DNA of 64,000 bases from Gloeotrichia echinulata CP02 (lineage in GTDB: Bacteria; Cyanobacteriota; Cyanobacteriia; Cyanobacteriales; Nostocaceae). This document shows, one piece after another, positions 37,352 through 46,133 of this stretch. Where the stretch lies: NCBI GenBank assembly GCA_038087035.1, contig CP051187.1:4407001-4471000 (forward strand). The letters are read 5' to 3'. The notes beneath the pieces are model-generated. The model searched no databases and was not told where the DNA came from. It was given only the letters and a program-made list of their open reading frames with translations. Positions within the stretch are counted from its first letter, which is position 1; each line of letters starts with the position of its first letter. A program made the position numbers and the translations under genes.

Positions 37352-38635
37352 ATGCGTCAAGTAGAAAAGCACATAATCAAAGAAGGACATGACTGGTTTG
37401 ATTATTGTAGTGACATTACCACTATTTCCCGGCAGCTTTACAACACTGCTCAATTCACTCAGCGTCAAGGTTTTTTCTACGGATGGGGAACTCAATCACA
37501 AGCTAGCTTAGACACTTTATTTAAACAAAACGAGAACTACAAAGCAATAAGCGCAAAAGTAGCTCAACTCGTATTAAAACAGAATGCAGATGCGTGGATT
37601 GCTTACTACAAAGCATTAGTGGCTTATAAACTTGAACCAACTAAGTTCACTGGTAGACCAAAACCACCTAATTATGTTGATGACAAAAACGTAGTTAAAT
37701 TCAATAATCAAGCAATTGGTAAAAGAGAATTTAATAAAGGTTTCATTATCCCATCAATGTCGCCAATCAGGATTCCAGTAAAGCCTGGACTAAAGTTTGA
37801 GGACTTGTGTGAGGTACGAATTATCCCAAAAACTGGATGCTTCGTTATCGAAATAGTCTATGAAATTACCGAGTTGTCAGAGTTTTTTTGTAGTTTGAAT
37901 CCTGAACTGAATGCGGCGATAGATATTGGTTTAGATAATCTAGCGACGATTGTTTTCAATGATCTAGCAATACAACCAATTATTGTAAATGGTAAACCAT
38001 TGAAATCAGCCAACCAGTTTTATAACAAGCAGATTGCCAAGTTTCGAGGTTTTCTACCCAATAGGAAAGCTCGGTCAAGGCGAATTGCAAACATCGTTCG
38101 TAATCGCCATCAATTTGTTTCTTCATATTTACATCAAGCCACAAAAATGATTGTGGATGAACTTCTATCTCTTGGTGTAACTCACGTCTCAATCGGGAAA
38201 AACGAACAATGGAAAACACGTCTTAATTTAGGTAAACGTACAAACCAAAATTTTACTCAGATACCACACGCAATATTTATCGAAATGCTGACTTATAAAT
38301 TAGTTAGAGTCGGTATTACCGTTAAGGTAGCAGAAGAATCTTACACAAGTAAGGCTTCAGCGATTGATTGGGACATCATCCCAACTTATCAACCTAACAA
38401 CAAGATCAAGCATGTATTCTCAGGAAAACGTGTCAAACGTGCGTGGTATATCAGTAAAGATGGTTTGAAGATTCATGCTGACGTGAACGCAGGCTACAAC
38501 ATCGGCAGAAAAAGTAATCCTGAAGGGTTTGACTGTCTCCAGTCTATTCTAAGGGATAGGGGGTGTCTGGTAGTACATCCAAGGCGGATAACTCCACTAT
38601 TTAAGCGTGTCCATGCTGAAAGTAGAGTTGCTTAA
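37352..38635 (+). CDS. tnpB: TnpB-family RNA-guided nuclease-like protein, IS607 associated
   Basis: This protein has 427 residues from MRQVEKHIIKEG, the usual family start; an ATG at 37289 would add 21 residues of low similarity. RuvC-I is AAIDIGLDNLAT and RuvC-III is HADVNAGYNIGRK; the region IGKNEQWK may be RuvC-II. The CxxC zinc-finger pairs of most TnpBs are not visible, as in some compact relatives. The frame is intact and the last 116 codons are duplicated in inverted orientation at 36383-36733. Transposition in cis would need another recombinase. Confidence 0.85.
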   Translation: MRQVEKHIIKEGHDWFDYCSDITTISRQLYNTAQFTQRQGFFYGWGTQSQASLDTLFKQNENYKAISAKVAQLVLKQNADAWIAYYKALVAYKLEPTKFTGRPKPPNYVDDKNVVKFNNQAIGKREFNKGFIIPSMSPIRIPVKPGLKFEDLCEVRIIPKTGCFVIEIVYEITELSEFFCSLNPELNAAIDIGLDNLATIVFNDLAIQPIIVNGKPLKSANQFYNKQIAKFRGFLPNRKARSRRIANIVRNRHQFVSSYLHQATKMIVDELLSLGVTHVSIGKNEQWKTRLNLGKRTNQNFTQIPHAIFIEMLTYKLVRVGITVKVAEESYTSKASAIDWDIIPTYQPNNKIKHVFSGKRVKRAWYISKDGLKIHADVNAGYNIGRKSNPEGFDCLQSILRDRGCLVVHPRRITPLFKRVHAESRVA

Positions 38636-38895
38636 AGCTAAATTGCATAAGTCTGACTATGTTTGACTATGTGATTTGGAACTATAAACTACACATTTTT
38701 GCGGACAAAGCCTTATATACTAGATTAGACTTTGATAAATGTGAGATTTTTGTTAATTGTAATACCAATAGCTATTAATTTTTAGAGGAAATACTAGCAT
38801 TTATTTAGTTTTTAAGGTTTAGTAAAAACTATATCCAGTATCATCAAGAAACTGCTAACTTCATGTGGTGTGACAATCAAGAGGGGAGTGAAAAT

Positions 38896-39726
38896 ATGGA
38901 TTTACGTAGAGATGCGCTGCAAATCCTTGAAGAGACTAGTCGAACGTTTTATATTCCAATTAGTATTTTACCGCCAGGATTGCAAGAAGCAGTTGCAGCA
39001 GCATATTTATGTATGCGTGCCATTGATGAAATTGAAGACCATCCAACATTGGATAACGCGACTAAGGCGAAACTTTTACGCACGATTAGCTTAACATTGC
39101 AAGCAGGTGTTGATGGATTTGCGGTTGATGCTTTTTCTCAAGGATTTAGCGAGTATGAAAATACTTTAGCAGAAGTCACCATCAGAATTAGAGAATGGTC
39201 GATATTAGCACCAGAGACAATCGCACCTCGAATTTGGGATGCGACTGCGGCGATGGCAGACAGAATGGCTTATTGGGCAGAAAAAAACTGGAAAATTCAG
39301 ACAGAATCTGATTTAGATCGTTATACCTTTGGTGTTGCAGGTGCGGTGGGATTGTTGCTTTCGGACTTATGGGCTTGGTACGATGGCACAAAAACGAATC
39401 GTACCCTAGCCATAGGATTTGGTCGGGGTTTACAAGCGATCAACATTCTGCGTAACCACTCTGAAGATTTGGGACGGGGAGTAAAGTTCTTACCTGATGG
39501 TTGGAATGCAGAAAATATGCGAGATTATGCCAGTAGAAATTTAACACTGGCAGATGCTTATATCAAGTCCCTTCCTCCAGGTCCGGCTTTAGACTTTTGT
39601 CAAATTCCGTTTACCTTAGCTTATGGTACCCTTGAAGCCCTAGCTAATGGTAAAGAAAAACTCAGCCGTAATGATGTTTTGGCACTTATCCAACAGCTAA
39701 TGGGTGTCAACATGAAAGCGAGTTAA
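38896..39726 (+). CDS. Squalene/phytoene synthase family protein
   Basis: This protein has 276 residues. The first aspartate-rich motif is AIDEIEDH near residue 50; the second region is NILRNHSEDLGRGVKFLP. Trans-isoprenyl synthases of this family join two farnesyl or geranylgeranyl diphosphates head to head. In a hopanoid locus it probably contributes to squalene formation (HpnC/HpnD-like or a squalene synthase); sequence alone does not decide between these and phytoene synthase. I choose ATG 38896 because GAGGGGAG lies 8 bp upstream, rather than the in-frame ATG at 38863. Confidence 0.85.
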   Translation: MDLRRDALQILEETSRTFYIPISILPPGLQEAVAAAYLCMRAIDEIEDHPTLDNATKAKLLRTISLTLQAGVDGFAVDAFSQGFSEYENTLAEVTIRIREWSILAPETIAPRIWDATAAMADRMAYWAEKNWKIQTESDLDRYTFGVAGAVGLLLSDLWAWYDGTKTNRTLAIGFGRGLQAINILRNHSEDLGRGVKFLPDGWNAENMRDYASRNLTLADAYIKSLPPGPALDFCQIPFTLAYGTLEALANGKEKLSRNDVLALIQQLMGVNMKAS

Positions 39727-39900
39727 TATTTTGAGTCAAAAGGTAATAGGCAAGAGTCAAGAGTCAGGAGTCAAAAAAGCTGTTGATTTTCAGCTTTGAA
39801 TTTCTTGTCAAGAGTGATTATAGCCCTAGCCTATTACTACATTACATCAAAAAATGTTTAGGGACTCATTATCCTAATTAATGATCAGGAGATCTATTCA

Positions 39901-41361
39901 GTGAAAAAAACGCTTTTCCTCAGTCCTCCTTCCTTCGATGGGTTTGATGGTGGTGCGGGTTCCCGGTACCAAGCCAAACGCGAAATTACGTCTTTTTGGT
40001 ATCCCACATGGCTAGCCCAACCTGCAGCCTTGGTTCCCGGTAGTAAGCTGGTGGATGCGCCACCACATGGTCAAACTGTCCAAGATGTGCTGGAAATTGC
40101 CAAAGACTACGAACTGGTTATCATGCACACCAGTACACCCTCACTGGCGAATGATGTCAAGTGTGCTGAAGCTATCAAGGCGCAAAATCCCGATTTGCAA
40201 ATTGGCTTTGTTGGGGCGCATGTGGCAGTATTACCAGAGGACACACTGCGGGATAACCCAGTCATTGATTTTGTGTGTCGTAATGAATTTGATTATACCT
40301 GTAAGGAACTAGCAGAAGGCAAACCTTGGGAAGAAATCAAGGGTTTGAGCTACCGTGACCAGAATGCTCATGTGCGCCATAATGAAGAGCGTCCATTGAT
40401 CCATGACTGGGATGCTATGCCCAGCGTACTCCCAACTTATGCCCGTGACCTAGATATCAGCAAATATTTCATCGGCTACCTACTACATCCGTACATTTCC
40501 TTTTACACTGGGCGCGGTTGTCCCGCAAAATGCACCTTCTGTCTATGGCCGCAAACCATTGGTGGACACCTCTATCGCCATAAAACTCCCGAAGCTGTGG
40601 GACGGGAAATGGAAGAAGCCAAAGCCATTTTCGGCGACAAGGTGCGGGAATATATGTTTGATGACGATACCTTTACAATAGATAAACATCGGGCGATCGC
40701 CATTAGCGAACATATGAAGCGGTTAAAACTCACGTGGAGTTGTAACGCCCGTGCCAATTTAGATTATGATACCCTCAAAACCCTGCGCGACAACGGTCTG
40801 AGATTGCTGCTGGTTGGTTTTGAATCTGGGAATCAAGATATTCTCAACCGCATCAAAAAAGGTATCAAGCTAGAAGTGGCGCGGGAATTTATGAAAAATT
40901 GCCATAAACTCGGCATCACTGTACATGGTACCTTTATCATTGGGTTGCCTGTAGAAAACCAGGAAACCGTAGAAGAAACCATCCGCTTCGCGTGCGAACT
41001 CAGCCCCCATACAATTCAAGTTTCCATTGCTGCGCCTTATCCAGGTACAGAATTATATGAACAAGCTAAGGAAAACGGCTGGTTTACCAACCAAGCTTTA
41101 GTAGCAAATTCCGGTATTCAAACCTCAACATTGCAATATCCCTCACTTTCGAGTGCCGAAATTGAGGATGCAGTTGAGCGGATGTATCGTAAATTCTACT
41201 TTCGTCCCAAAGCGATTATACCAATTGTTCGGGAAATGTTGACAGATAGACAAATGTTAGTCCGTCGTCTGCGCGAGGGTGGTGAGTTCTTCTCTTATTT
41301 GAAAGAACGTCGCACTCAGTCTGTAGCTAATGCAAAATCTAGTCAAACAGCAGTCGTCTGA
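39901..41361 (+). CDS. hpnJ: B12-binding radical SAM protein HpnJ
   Basis: This protein has 486 residues and a GTG start with AGGAG upstream. It begins LFLSPPSFDGFDGGAGSRYQ, as in HpnJ; residues about 1-150 form a cobalamin-binding-like domain, and GRGCPAKCTFC near 205 is the radical SAM CxxxCxxC site. HpnJ is linked to conversion of bacteriohopanetetrol to its cyclitol ether. It follows the squalene/phytoene synthase by 174 bp; that gap holds only GAGTCA-type short repeats. Confidence 0.93.
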   Translation: MKKTLFLSPPSFDGFDGGAGSRYQAKREITSFWYPTWLAQPAALVPGSKLVDAPPHGQTVQDVLEIAKDYELVIMHTSTPSLANDVKCAEAIKAQNPDLQIGFVGAHVAVLPEDTLRDNPVIDFVCRNEFDYTCKELAEGKPWEEIKGLSYRDQNAHVRHNEERPLIHDWDAMPSVLPTYARDLDISKYFIGYLLHPYISFYTGRGCPAKCTFCLWPQTIGGHLYRHKTPEAVGREMEEAKAIFGDKVREYMFDDDTFTIDKHRAIAISEHMKRLKLTWSCNARANLDYDTLKTLRDNGLRLLLVGFESGNQDILNRIKKGIKLEVAREFMKNCHKLGITVHGTFIIGLPVENQETVEETIRFACELSPHTIQVSIAAPYPGTELYEQAKENGWFTNQALVANSGIQTSTLQYPSLSSAEIEDAVERMYRKFYFRPKAIIPIVREMLTDRQMLVRRLREGGEFFSYLKERRTQSVANAKSSQTAVV

Positions 41362-41434
41362 TTTTGGAGATTACCCCTTTCGCGCCAGAAGATTAGCTGA
41401 TCTGAAAATAACACCCCACCCCCCTTCCGGGGGG

Positions 41435-41800
41435 CTAGTCCCGCGATTTCAAACTATTTGTTTAGCCGGATAAATTTTTAGATACCCCTAAATCCACACG
41501 ATATGATACCAGCTGTAGGGGCACGGCATTGCCCATTGGTGTCAACTTAAGGCCAAACGCTTACCCGACATACATTCTCGTTCCCATACTCTGTATGGGA
41601 ATGAATTCTAGAAGGCTCCGCCTTCAATGCAACAGAGGCGGAGCCTCTGCGATCTCATTTCCAGTCAGAGCCTGGAAACGAGATTTTACAAGGCTTTTTG
41701 CTTAAGTTGACACCACTGGGCAATGCCGTGCCCCTACGCGAAATCTACATGTGTCAGCGTTTTAGTGGTATTGTATAAGACTTTGAAATCGCGGGACTAG
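41435..41800. repeat. Nested palindromic element, 366 bp
   Basis: The outer inverted repeats are CTAGTCCCGCGATTTCAAA (41435-41453) and its complement (41782-41800). Inside are 37-bp inner arms at 41515-41551 and 41701-41737 that match with one mismatch and begin GTAGGGGCACGGCATTGCCC. The centre carries further small palindromes (CCCATACTCTGTATGGG, GAGGCTCCGCCTC type). No gene is present. It fills most of the 464-bp gap between hpnJ and the next small gene. Confidence 0.75.
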
Positions 41801-41825
41801 GAAATTCTTAAAGTCGCATTGATTT

Positions 41826-42092
41826 ATGAAATTGTTACACTTACCCAAAAGTTTACCATTAGATGGTGCTGTCCGCATTGAGCTAGTAGAAGGAGTGCCT
41901 ATATTTCGAGCTTCTAGCTTAGTACAGGGACGAATTGAAGCATTATTGATTAAACAACAAGAATCTGCTCTTACTTCCGAGGAAGAAAAAGAATTAGATG
42001 AATATGAGGAATTAGACGATTATCTCAGTTTTGTGAATCGGATGATCAGAAATTCATCGGTAACTCAAAATACAAAATACCTACCCTTGTAA
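41826..42092 (+). CDS. Hypothetical 88-residue acidic protein
   Basis: No domain is recognised. The middle is rich in Glu and Asp (TSEEEKELDEYEELDDYLSF), preceded by ASSLVQGRIEALLIKQQ. Small acidic proteins of this kind occur singly and next to toxin genes in cyanobacteria, but no toxin partner is present. It begins just after the nested palindromic element and ends 21 bp before hpnK, so it may be co-transcribed with it. The ATG lacks a strong ribosome site. Confidence 0.55.
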   Translation: MKLLHLPKSLPLDGAVRIELVEGVPIFRASSLVQGRIEALLIKQQESALTSEEEKELDEYEELDDYLSFVNRMIRNSSVTQNTKYLPL

Positions 42093-42113
42093 GCCCCCCA
42101 ATCCCCAGTCCCT

Positions 42114-42986
42114 ATGCCCAATCTCCAACGTCGCCGCTTCGCTATTATTAATGGTGATGATTTCGGCTTTTCTGCTGGTGTGAATCAAGCAATTATCACA
42201 GCACATGAGCAAGGTGTGCTGACTAGCACCAGTCTGATGGTAACAGGAGATGCCGCTCAAGAAGCGATCGCCTGGGCGCGTTCTCACCCAAATTTAGCTG
42301 TAGGTTTACATCTGGTGCTGGTTTGTGGTCGGTCTGTTTTACCACCCAGCCAAATTCCCCATTTAGTTGATACATCTGGCAATTTTGCCGACAGTCCCCT
42401 GGTTGCTGGGTTGCGTTACCAATTCCAACCCGCCGCCCGTGAGGAATTGCGCCAAGAAATCCGCGCTCAGTTGCAAAAATTCCGTGACTCTGGGCTGACG
42501 CTTTCTCATGTTGATGGGCATTTACATTTACATGCTCATCCTGTAATATTACGCATTTTAGTAGAGTTAGCGCCGGAGTTTGATATTCGCGTCATCAGAC
42601 TACCATCGGAAGAATTGGGGATGACTCTCAAACTTGACCGCAGGGACTTACTGACTAAGTTAGTTTGGTCTGCTGTCTTTGGTGGACTGCGGCGTTATGG
42701 TGAAGGGTTGCTGAAATCTCATGATATTCGTTTTGCTGACCGGGTATACGGCTTGTTGCAAACTAGTAATATAAGTGAGGAATATTTGCTGGGTTTGATT
42801 CCGCAAATTCAAGCAGATTTAGTAGAGATTTATGCCCATCCAGCAGTTATCAATCCTGGGGAACCGTTGAATGGACCGCCAGCATCTGGGGAAGTGGAAC
42901 TAGGGGCGCTGTTGAGTGGGCGAGTACGTGAGGTGTTGAATGTTCATGGGTTTGAGTTGACAAATTATGCCAAATTAGCGCGTTGA
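42114..42986 (+). CDS. hpnK: Hopanoid-associated YdjC-family deacetylase
   Basis: This 290-residue member of the YdjC/ChbG carbohydrate deacetylase family has AIINGDDFGFSAGV near residue 11 (metal-binding Asp) and HVDGHLHLHAHP near 130 (metal-binding His residues). HpnK removes the acetyl group after HpnI adds N-acetylglucosamine to bacteriohopanetetrol. The matching glycosyltransferase lies about 8.5 kb downstream instead of next door. Confidence 0.9.
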   Translation: MPNLQRRRFAIINGDDFGFSAGVNQAIITAHEQGVLTSTSLMVTGDAAQEAIAWARSHPNLAVGLHLVLVCGRSVLPPSQIPHLVDTSGNFADSPLVAGLRYQFQPAAREELRQEIRAQLQKFRDSGLTLSHVDGHLHLHAHPVILRILVELAPEFDIRVIRLPSEELGMTLKLDRRDLLTKLVWSAVFGGLRRYGEGLLKSHDIRFADRVYGLLQTSNISEEYLLGLIPQIQADLVEIYAHPAVINPGEPLNGPPASGEVELGALLSGRVREVLNVHGFELTNYAKLAR

Positions 42987-43053
42987 TTCACAGGTTTGTA
43001 GGTTGGGTTTACTGTGGAGAAACCCAACAAACCCGCCAGGCGACATCACCTCG

Positions 43054-43159
43054 TACTACATCTGAATGGGCAACGCTATGTATTATCTAATAAAGGTATA
43101 GTATTTTACTATATCTGAATGGGCAACGCTATATAATATCTAATAAAGGTATAATATTC
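43054..43159 (+). repeat. Two tandem 53-bp repeats before the STAND gene
   Basis: The unit contains ATCTGAATGGGCAACGCTAT then CTAATAAAGGTATA and recurs at a 53-bp period, with a few differences between copies. The second copy ends with TATAAT at 43150-43155, 15 bp before the ATG at 43171, and the same block in the first copy reads TATAGT. The repeat may duplicate a -10 region. Confidence 0.7.
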
Positions 43160-43170
43160 TACTTAATTAT

Positions 43171-43626
43171 ATGGACCCAATTACTGCTGGTGCGATCTTT
43201 CTTTTAGGTTTTGCAGGCAATACACTCGCCGAATGGACACTAAGTAAAGCTTTTGATGTGGTTTACGAAAAAGCCAAGCAAGTTCTCCAAGAAAAATCAC
43301 CCGAAATAGCCGCACAAGCAGCTTTACCACCAGCAGAACGAGAAGATATTGGTGAAGCTGTGTTAATAGAAGAGGTCAAAAAAGCCGCAGCAGCAGACCC
43401 GGAAATTAAGGAGGCTGTGGAAGCATTAGGAAATCAAGTCAACCAGGCTGCAGAAGCTAACCCGGAACTGAAAAAGGCGATTGCAGAGTTAACTGCAGCT
43501 ATTAAAGCCCAAAGTCCCACGAAGAAAGCCGACACAATAGGTATTGAAAAACAGGAAAATCGCGATAATAGTAGAGTTTACAACACTACTTCAGGGAATA
43601 TCATTATTCATGAAGCACGAAATTGA
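43171..43626 (+). CDS. N-terminal part of a split STAND protein
   Basis: This 151-residue protein opens with a Gly-rich hydrophobic stretch (TAGAIFLLGFAGNTLAEW), then charged helices (KAFDVVYEKAKQVLQE; repeated EIKEAVEALGNQ / ELKKAIAELTAA), and ends SRVYNTTSGNIIIHEARN before TGA. The frame continues past this TGA without another stop into the NB-ARC-TPR gene, 38 codons before that gene's first ATG. Cyanobacterial relatives of such proteins usually carry both parts in one chain, so this looks like the effector or adaptor domain of one protein cut by a nonsense codon. It could act as a separate protein or be made fused by readthrough. No known enzyme domain is recognised. Confidence 0.7.
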   Translation: MDPITAGAIFLLGFAGNTLAEWTLSKAFDVVYEKAKQVLQEKSPEIAAQAALPPAEREDIGEAVLIEEVKKAAAADPEIKEAVEALGNQVNQAAEANPELKKAIAELTAAIKAQSPTKKADTIGIEKQENRDNSRVYNTTSGNIIIHEARN

Positions 43627-43740
43627 CTAGAGTCGCCCGAACGGGAACGGGTAAAGATAAATCCCCCAAAATACATTCCTTACAAAGGCGCCGTCAATTT
43701 TGTCGGGCGAGAAGATAAACTTAACCTCATCCATCAGAAA

Positions 43741-46116
43741 ATGCTGCAGTCGGGTAAAGTAGCAATTTCGGCGGTGGCTGGGATGGGTGGTGTCGGTAAA
43801 ACAGAACTAGCAACCCAGTATGCACTTAGACATGAACCTGATTATCCTGGGGGTATCTGCTGGCTGAATGTGAGAGAATCGGACTTAGCAGCTAGCATTG
43901 TGCAATTTTATCTGTTTTATATCGGTCAAGAAATCCCAAAAGAATTAGGCGGAAAACTGCTGAACCCCCAAGAACAAGCGCGGTGGTGTTGGCAACATTG
44001 GCAACCATCCGAGGGTTTGGTGTTGGTAATATTAGATGATGTCACGATTTTAGAAAACCTGGGAGATTTACTACCAACAGCCAACCGCTTTCGGGTACTC
44101 ATCACCACCCGCTTACGCAACCTCAACCCCAATTTTGTTGAGGAAATTCCCTTAGATGTGCTGTCACCAGCAGATGCTTTAAAATTGCTGACAGTTTTTG
44201 TCGGTGAACAGCGGATACAACGAGAACAGACAAGGGCTGAAGAATTATGTCAATGGCTGGGATATTTACCCTTGGGGTTGGAATTAGTCGGACAGTATTT
44301 AGCGGAAGATCCAGATTTAACCTTAGCAGAAATGCTGCAAAGGCTGAAAGCACAACAGCTAGAGGATGAAGCACTGGAACGCAGACAGCTAGGAGTAAAA
44401 GCCGCCTTTGAATTAAGCTGGCGAGAACTCAATGAAAAAACCCAGCTTGTCGGTGCGTTGTTGAGTTTATTTGCCCCTGGTGTCATTCCTTGGCAATTGG
44501 TAGAATCTACCAGTGAGTTGTTGAATTGGGCAAAGGGGGATGTCACAGAAGCCAAAAAGCAACTCTACAAACGTCATCTTATTCAAAGATTAGAAGATAA
44601 AAACGCTTGCTATCAAATTCATTCGTTAATTCGGCAATTTCTTATAGGGAAATTAGCACAACTTCCCCTTATTGTTGGCGATGAAGGGTTAGGGGTAGAG
44701 ATTAAACAAGCTTTTGCCGCAGCTATAGTAAAAAAAGCAGAAGAAATTCCTGCAACTCCCACCCGTGAAGTTATCGAGTCAGTGCAAGATACTATTCCCC
44801 ATCTCCAAGAAGTAGCCCAAAATTTAATTGATGTTGTCAAGGATGAAGATTTAATTTGGGTGTTTGTTGGCTTGGGTAGATTTTATGAAGGACAGGGTTT
44901 GTATGGGTTAGCAGAACCTTGGTATGAACAGTGTTTATCAGCAGTCAAAGCCCGTTTGGGAGAAGAACATCCCCACGTCGCCGCTAGCCTCAACAACTTG
45001 GCTGAACTCTACCGTTCCCAAGGAAATTACACAGCAGCCGAACCCTTGTATCTGCAAGCTTTGGCGATGTATAAACGCCTGCTGGGAGAAGAACATCCCG
45101 ACGTCGCCACTAGCCTCAACAACTTGGCTTTACTCTACGATTCCCAAGGAAATTACACTGCAGCCGAACCCTTGTATCAGCAAGCTTTGGCGATGAGAAA
45201 ACGCCTGCTGGGAGAAGAACATCCCGACGTCGCCACTAGCCTCAACAACTTGGCTTCCCTCTATGATTCCCAAGGAAATTACACAGCAGCCGAACCCTTA
45301 TATCAGCAAGCTTTGGCGATGTATAAACGCCTGCTGGGAGAAGAACATCCCCACGTCGCCGCTAGCCTCAACAACTTGGCTGAACTCTACCGTTCCCAAG
45401 GAAATTACACAGCAGCCGAACCCTTATATCAGCAAGCTTTGGCGATGTATAAACGCCTGCTGGGAGAAGAACATCCCCACGTCGCCCAAAGCCTCAACAA
45501 CTTGGCTTTACTCTACTATTCCCAAGGAAATTACACTGCAGCCGAACCCTTGTTACAGCAAGCTTTGGCGATGAGAAAACGCCTGCTGGGAGAAGAACAT
45601 CCCGACGTCGCCCAAAGCCTCAACAACTTGGCTTCCCTCTACGATTCCCAAGGAAATTACACAGCAGCCAAACCCTTGTTACAGCAAGCTTTGGCGATGT
45701 ATAAACGCCTGCTGGGAGAAGAACATCCCCTCGTCGCCACTAGCCTCAACAACTTGGCTGAACTCTACCGTTCCCAAGGAAATTACACAGCAGCCGAACC
45801 CTTGTATCTGCAAGCTTTGGCGATGAGAAAACGCCTGCTGGGAGAAGAACATCCCCACGTCGCCACTAGCCTCAACAACTTGGCTTTACTCTACTATTCC
45901 CAAGGAAATTACACAGCAGCCGAACCCTTGTTACAGCAAGCTTTGGCAATTTTAGAGCAAAAATTAGGTGTCAATCATCCTCACACAGTTACCTGTCGCC
46001 AAAATCTGGCAATTCTTCGCTCCCAGATGAAAGACAGCAAGGATAATAACATATCACTCTTAGGCGATTTGGCGCAGGGAGTTCTGAGAAAGCTGAGTGA
46101 GTGGTTTAATCGTTAG
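43741..46116 (+). CDS. NB-ARC/STAND NTPase with TPR repeats
   Basis: This protein has 791 residues from the first ATG. The P-loop is GMGGVGKTELAT near residue 15, Walker B is VLVILDD near 98, and LITTRLRN and LPLGLELV follow as in NB-ARC proteins; a winged-helix-like region (to about 310) precedes eight 42-residue TPRs (416-751). The conserved lead-in VNFVGREDKL lies upstream of this ATG, in the 38 open codons between the TGA at 43624 and here, so this start removes a normal part of the domain. STAND proteins of this design act in signalling or phage defence; the trigger is unknown. Confidence 0.85.
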   Translation: MLQSGKVAISAVAGMGGVGKTELATQYALRHEPDYPGGICWLNVRESDLAASIVQFYLFYIGQEIPKELGGKLLNPQEQARWCWQHWQPSEGLVLVILDDVTILENLGDLLPTANRFRVLITTRLRNLNPNFVEEIPLDVLSPADALKLLTVFVGEQRIQREQTRAEELCQWLGYLPLGLELVGQYLAEDPDLTLAEMLQRLKAQQLEDEALERRQLGVKAAFELSWRELNEKTQLVGALLSLFAPGVIPWQLVESTSELLNWAKGDVTEAKKQLYKRHLIQRLEDKNACYQIHSLIRQFLIGKLAQLPLIVGDEGLGVEIKQAFAAAIVKKAEEIPATPTREVIESVQDTIPHLQEVAQNLIDVVKDEDLIWVFVGLGRFYEGQGLYGLAEPWYEQCLSAVKARLGEEHPHVAASLNNLAELYRSQGNYTAAEPLYLQALAMYKRLLGEEHPDVATSLNNLALLYDSQGNYTAAEPLYQQALAMRKRLLGEEHPDVATSLNNLASLYDSQGNYTAAEPLYQQALAMYKRLLGEEHPHVAASLNNLAELYRSQGNYTAAEPLYQQALAMYKRLLGEEHPHVAQSLNNLALLYYSQGNYTAAEPLLQQALAMRKRLLGEEHPDVAQSLNNLASLYDSQGNYTAAKPLLQQALAMYKRLLGEEHPLVATSLNNLAELYRSQGNYTAAEPLYLQALAMRKRLLGEEHPHVATSLNNLALLYYSQGNYTAAEPLLQQALAILEQKLGVNHPHTVTCRQNLAILRSQMKDSKDNNISLLGDLAQGVLRKLSEWFNR
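44986..45993 (+). repeat. Eight 126-bp TPR-coding repeats
   Basis: Each unit codes 42 residues starting SLNNLA and running through SQGNYTAAEPL and RLLGEEHP. Units 1-7 are nearly identical in DNA; unit 8 diverges at its 3' end (LEQKLGVNHP). Differences fall at few sites: E/L/S then YR/YD/YY in helix A, LYL/LYQ/LLQ, MYK/MRK, and DVAT/HVAA/HVAQ/LVAT. Confidence 0.95.
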
Positions 46117-46133
46117 AAGGGATTTAGCTATTA

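Larger units (their letters stand above)
37012..38686 (+). mobile_element. IS607-type element with truncated recombinase and tnpB
   Basis: It contains the remnant serine-recombinase gene (37055) and tnpB (37352). The left side repeats TATAGTCTAG / GATATAGTCTAAA before the recombinase; the right side has GTCTGACTATG and TTGACTATGTG after tnpB. Exact ends cannot be set by eye. It separates hpnH from the squalene/phytoene synthase gene. Confidence 0.6.
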
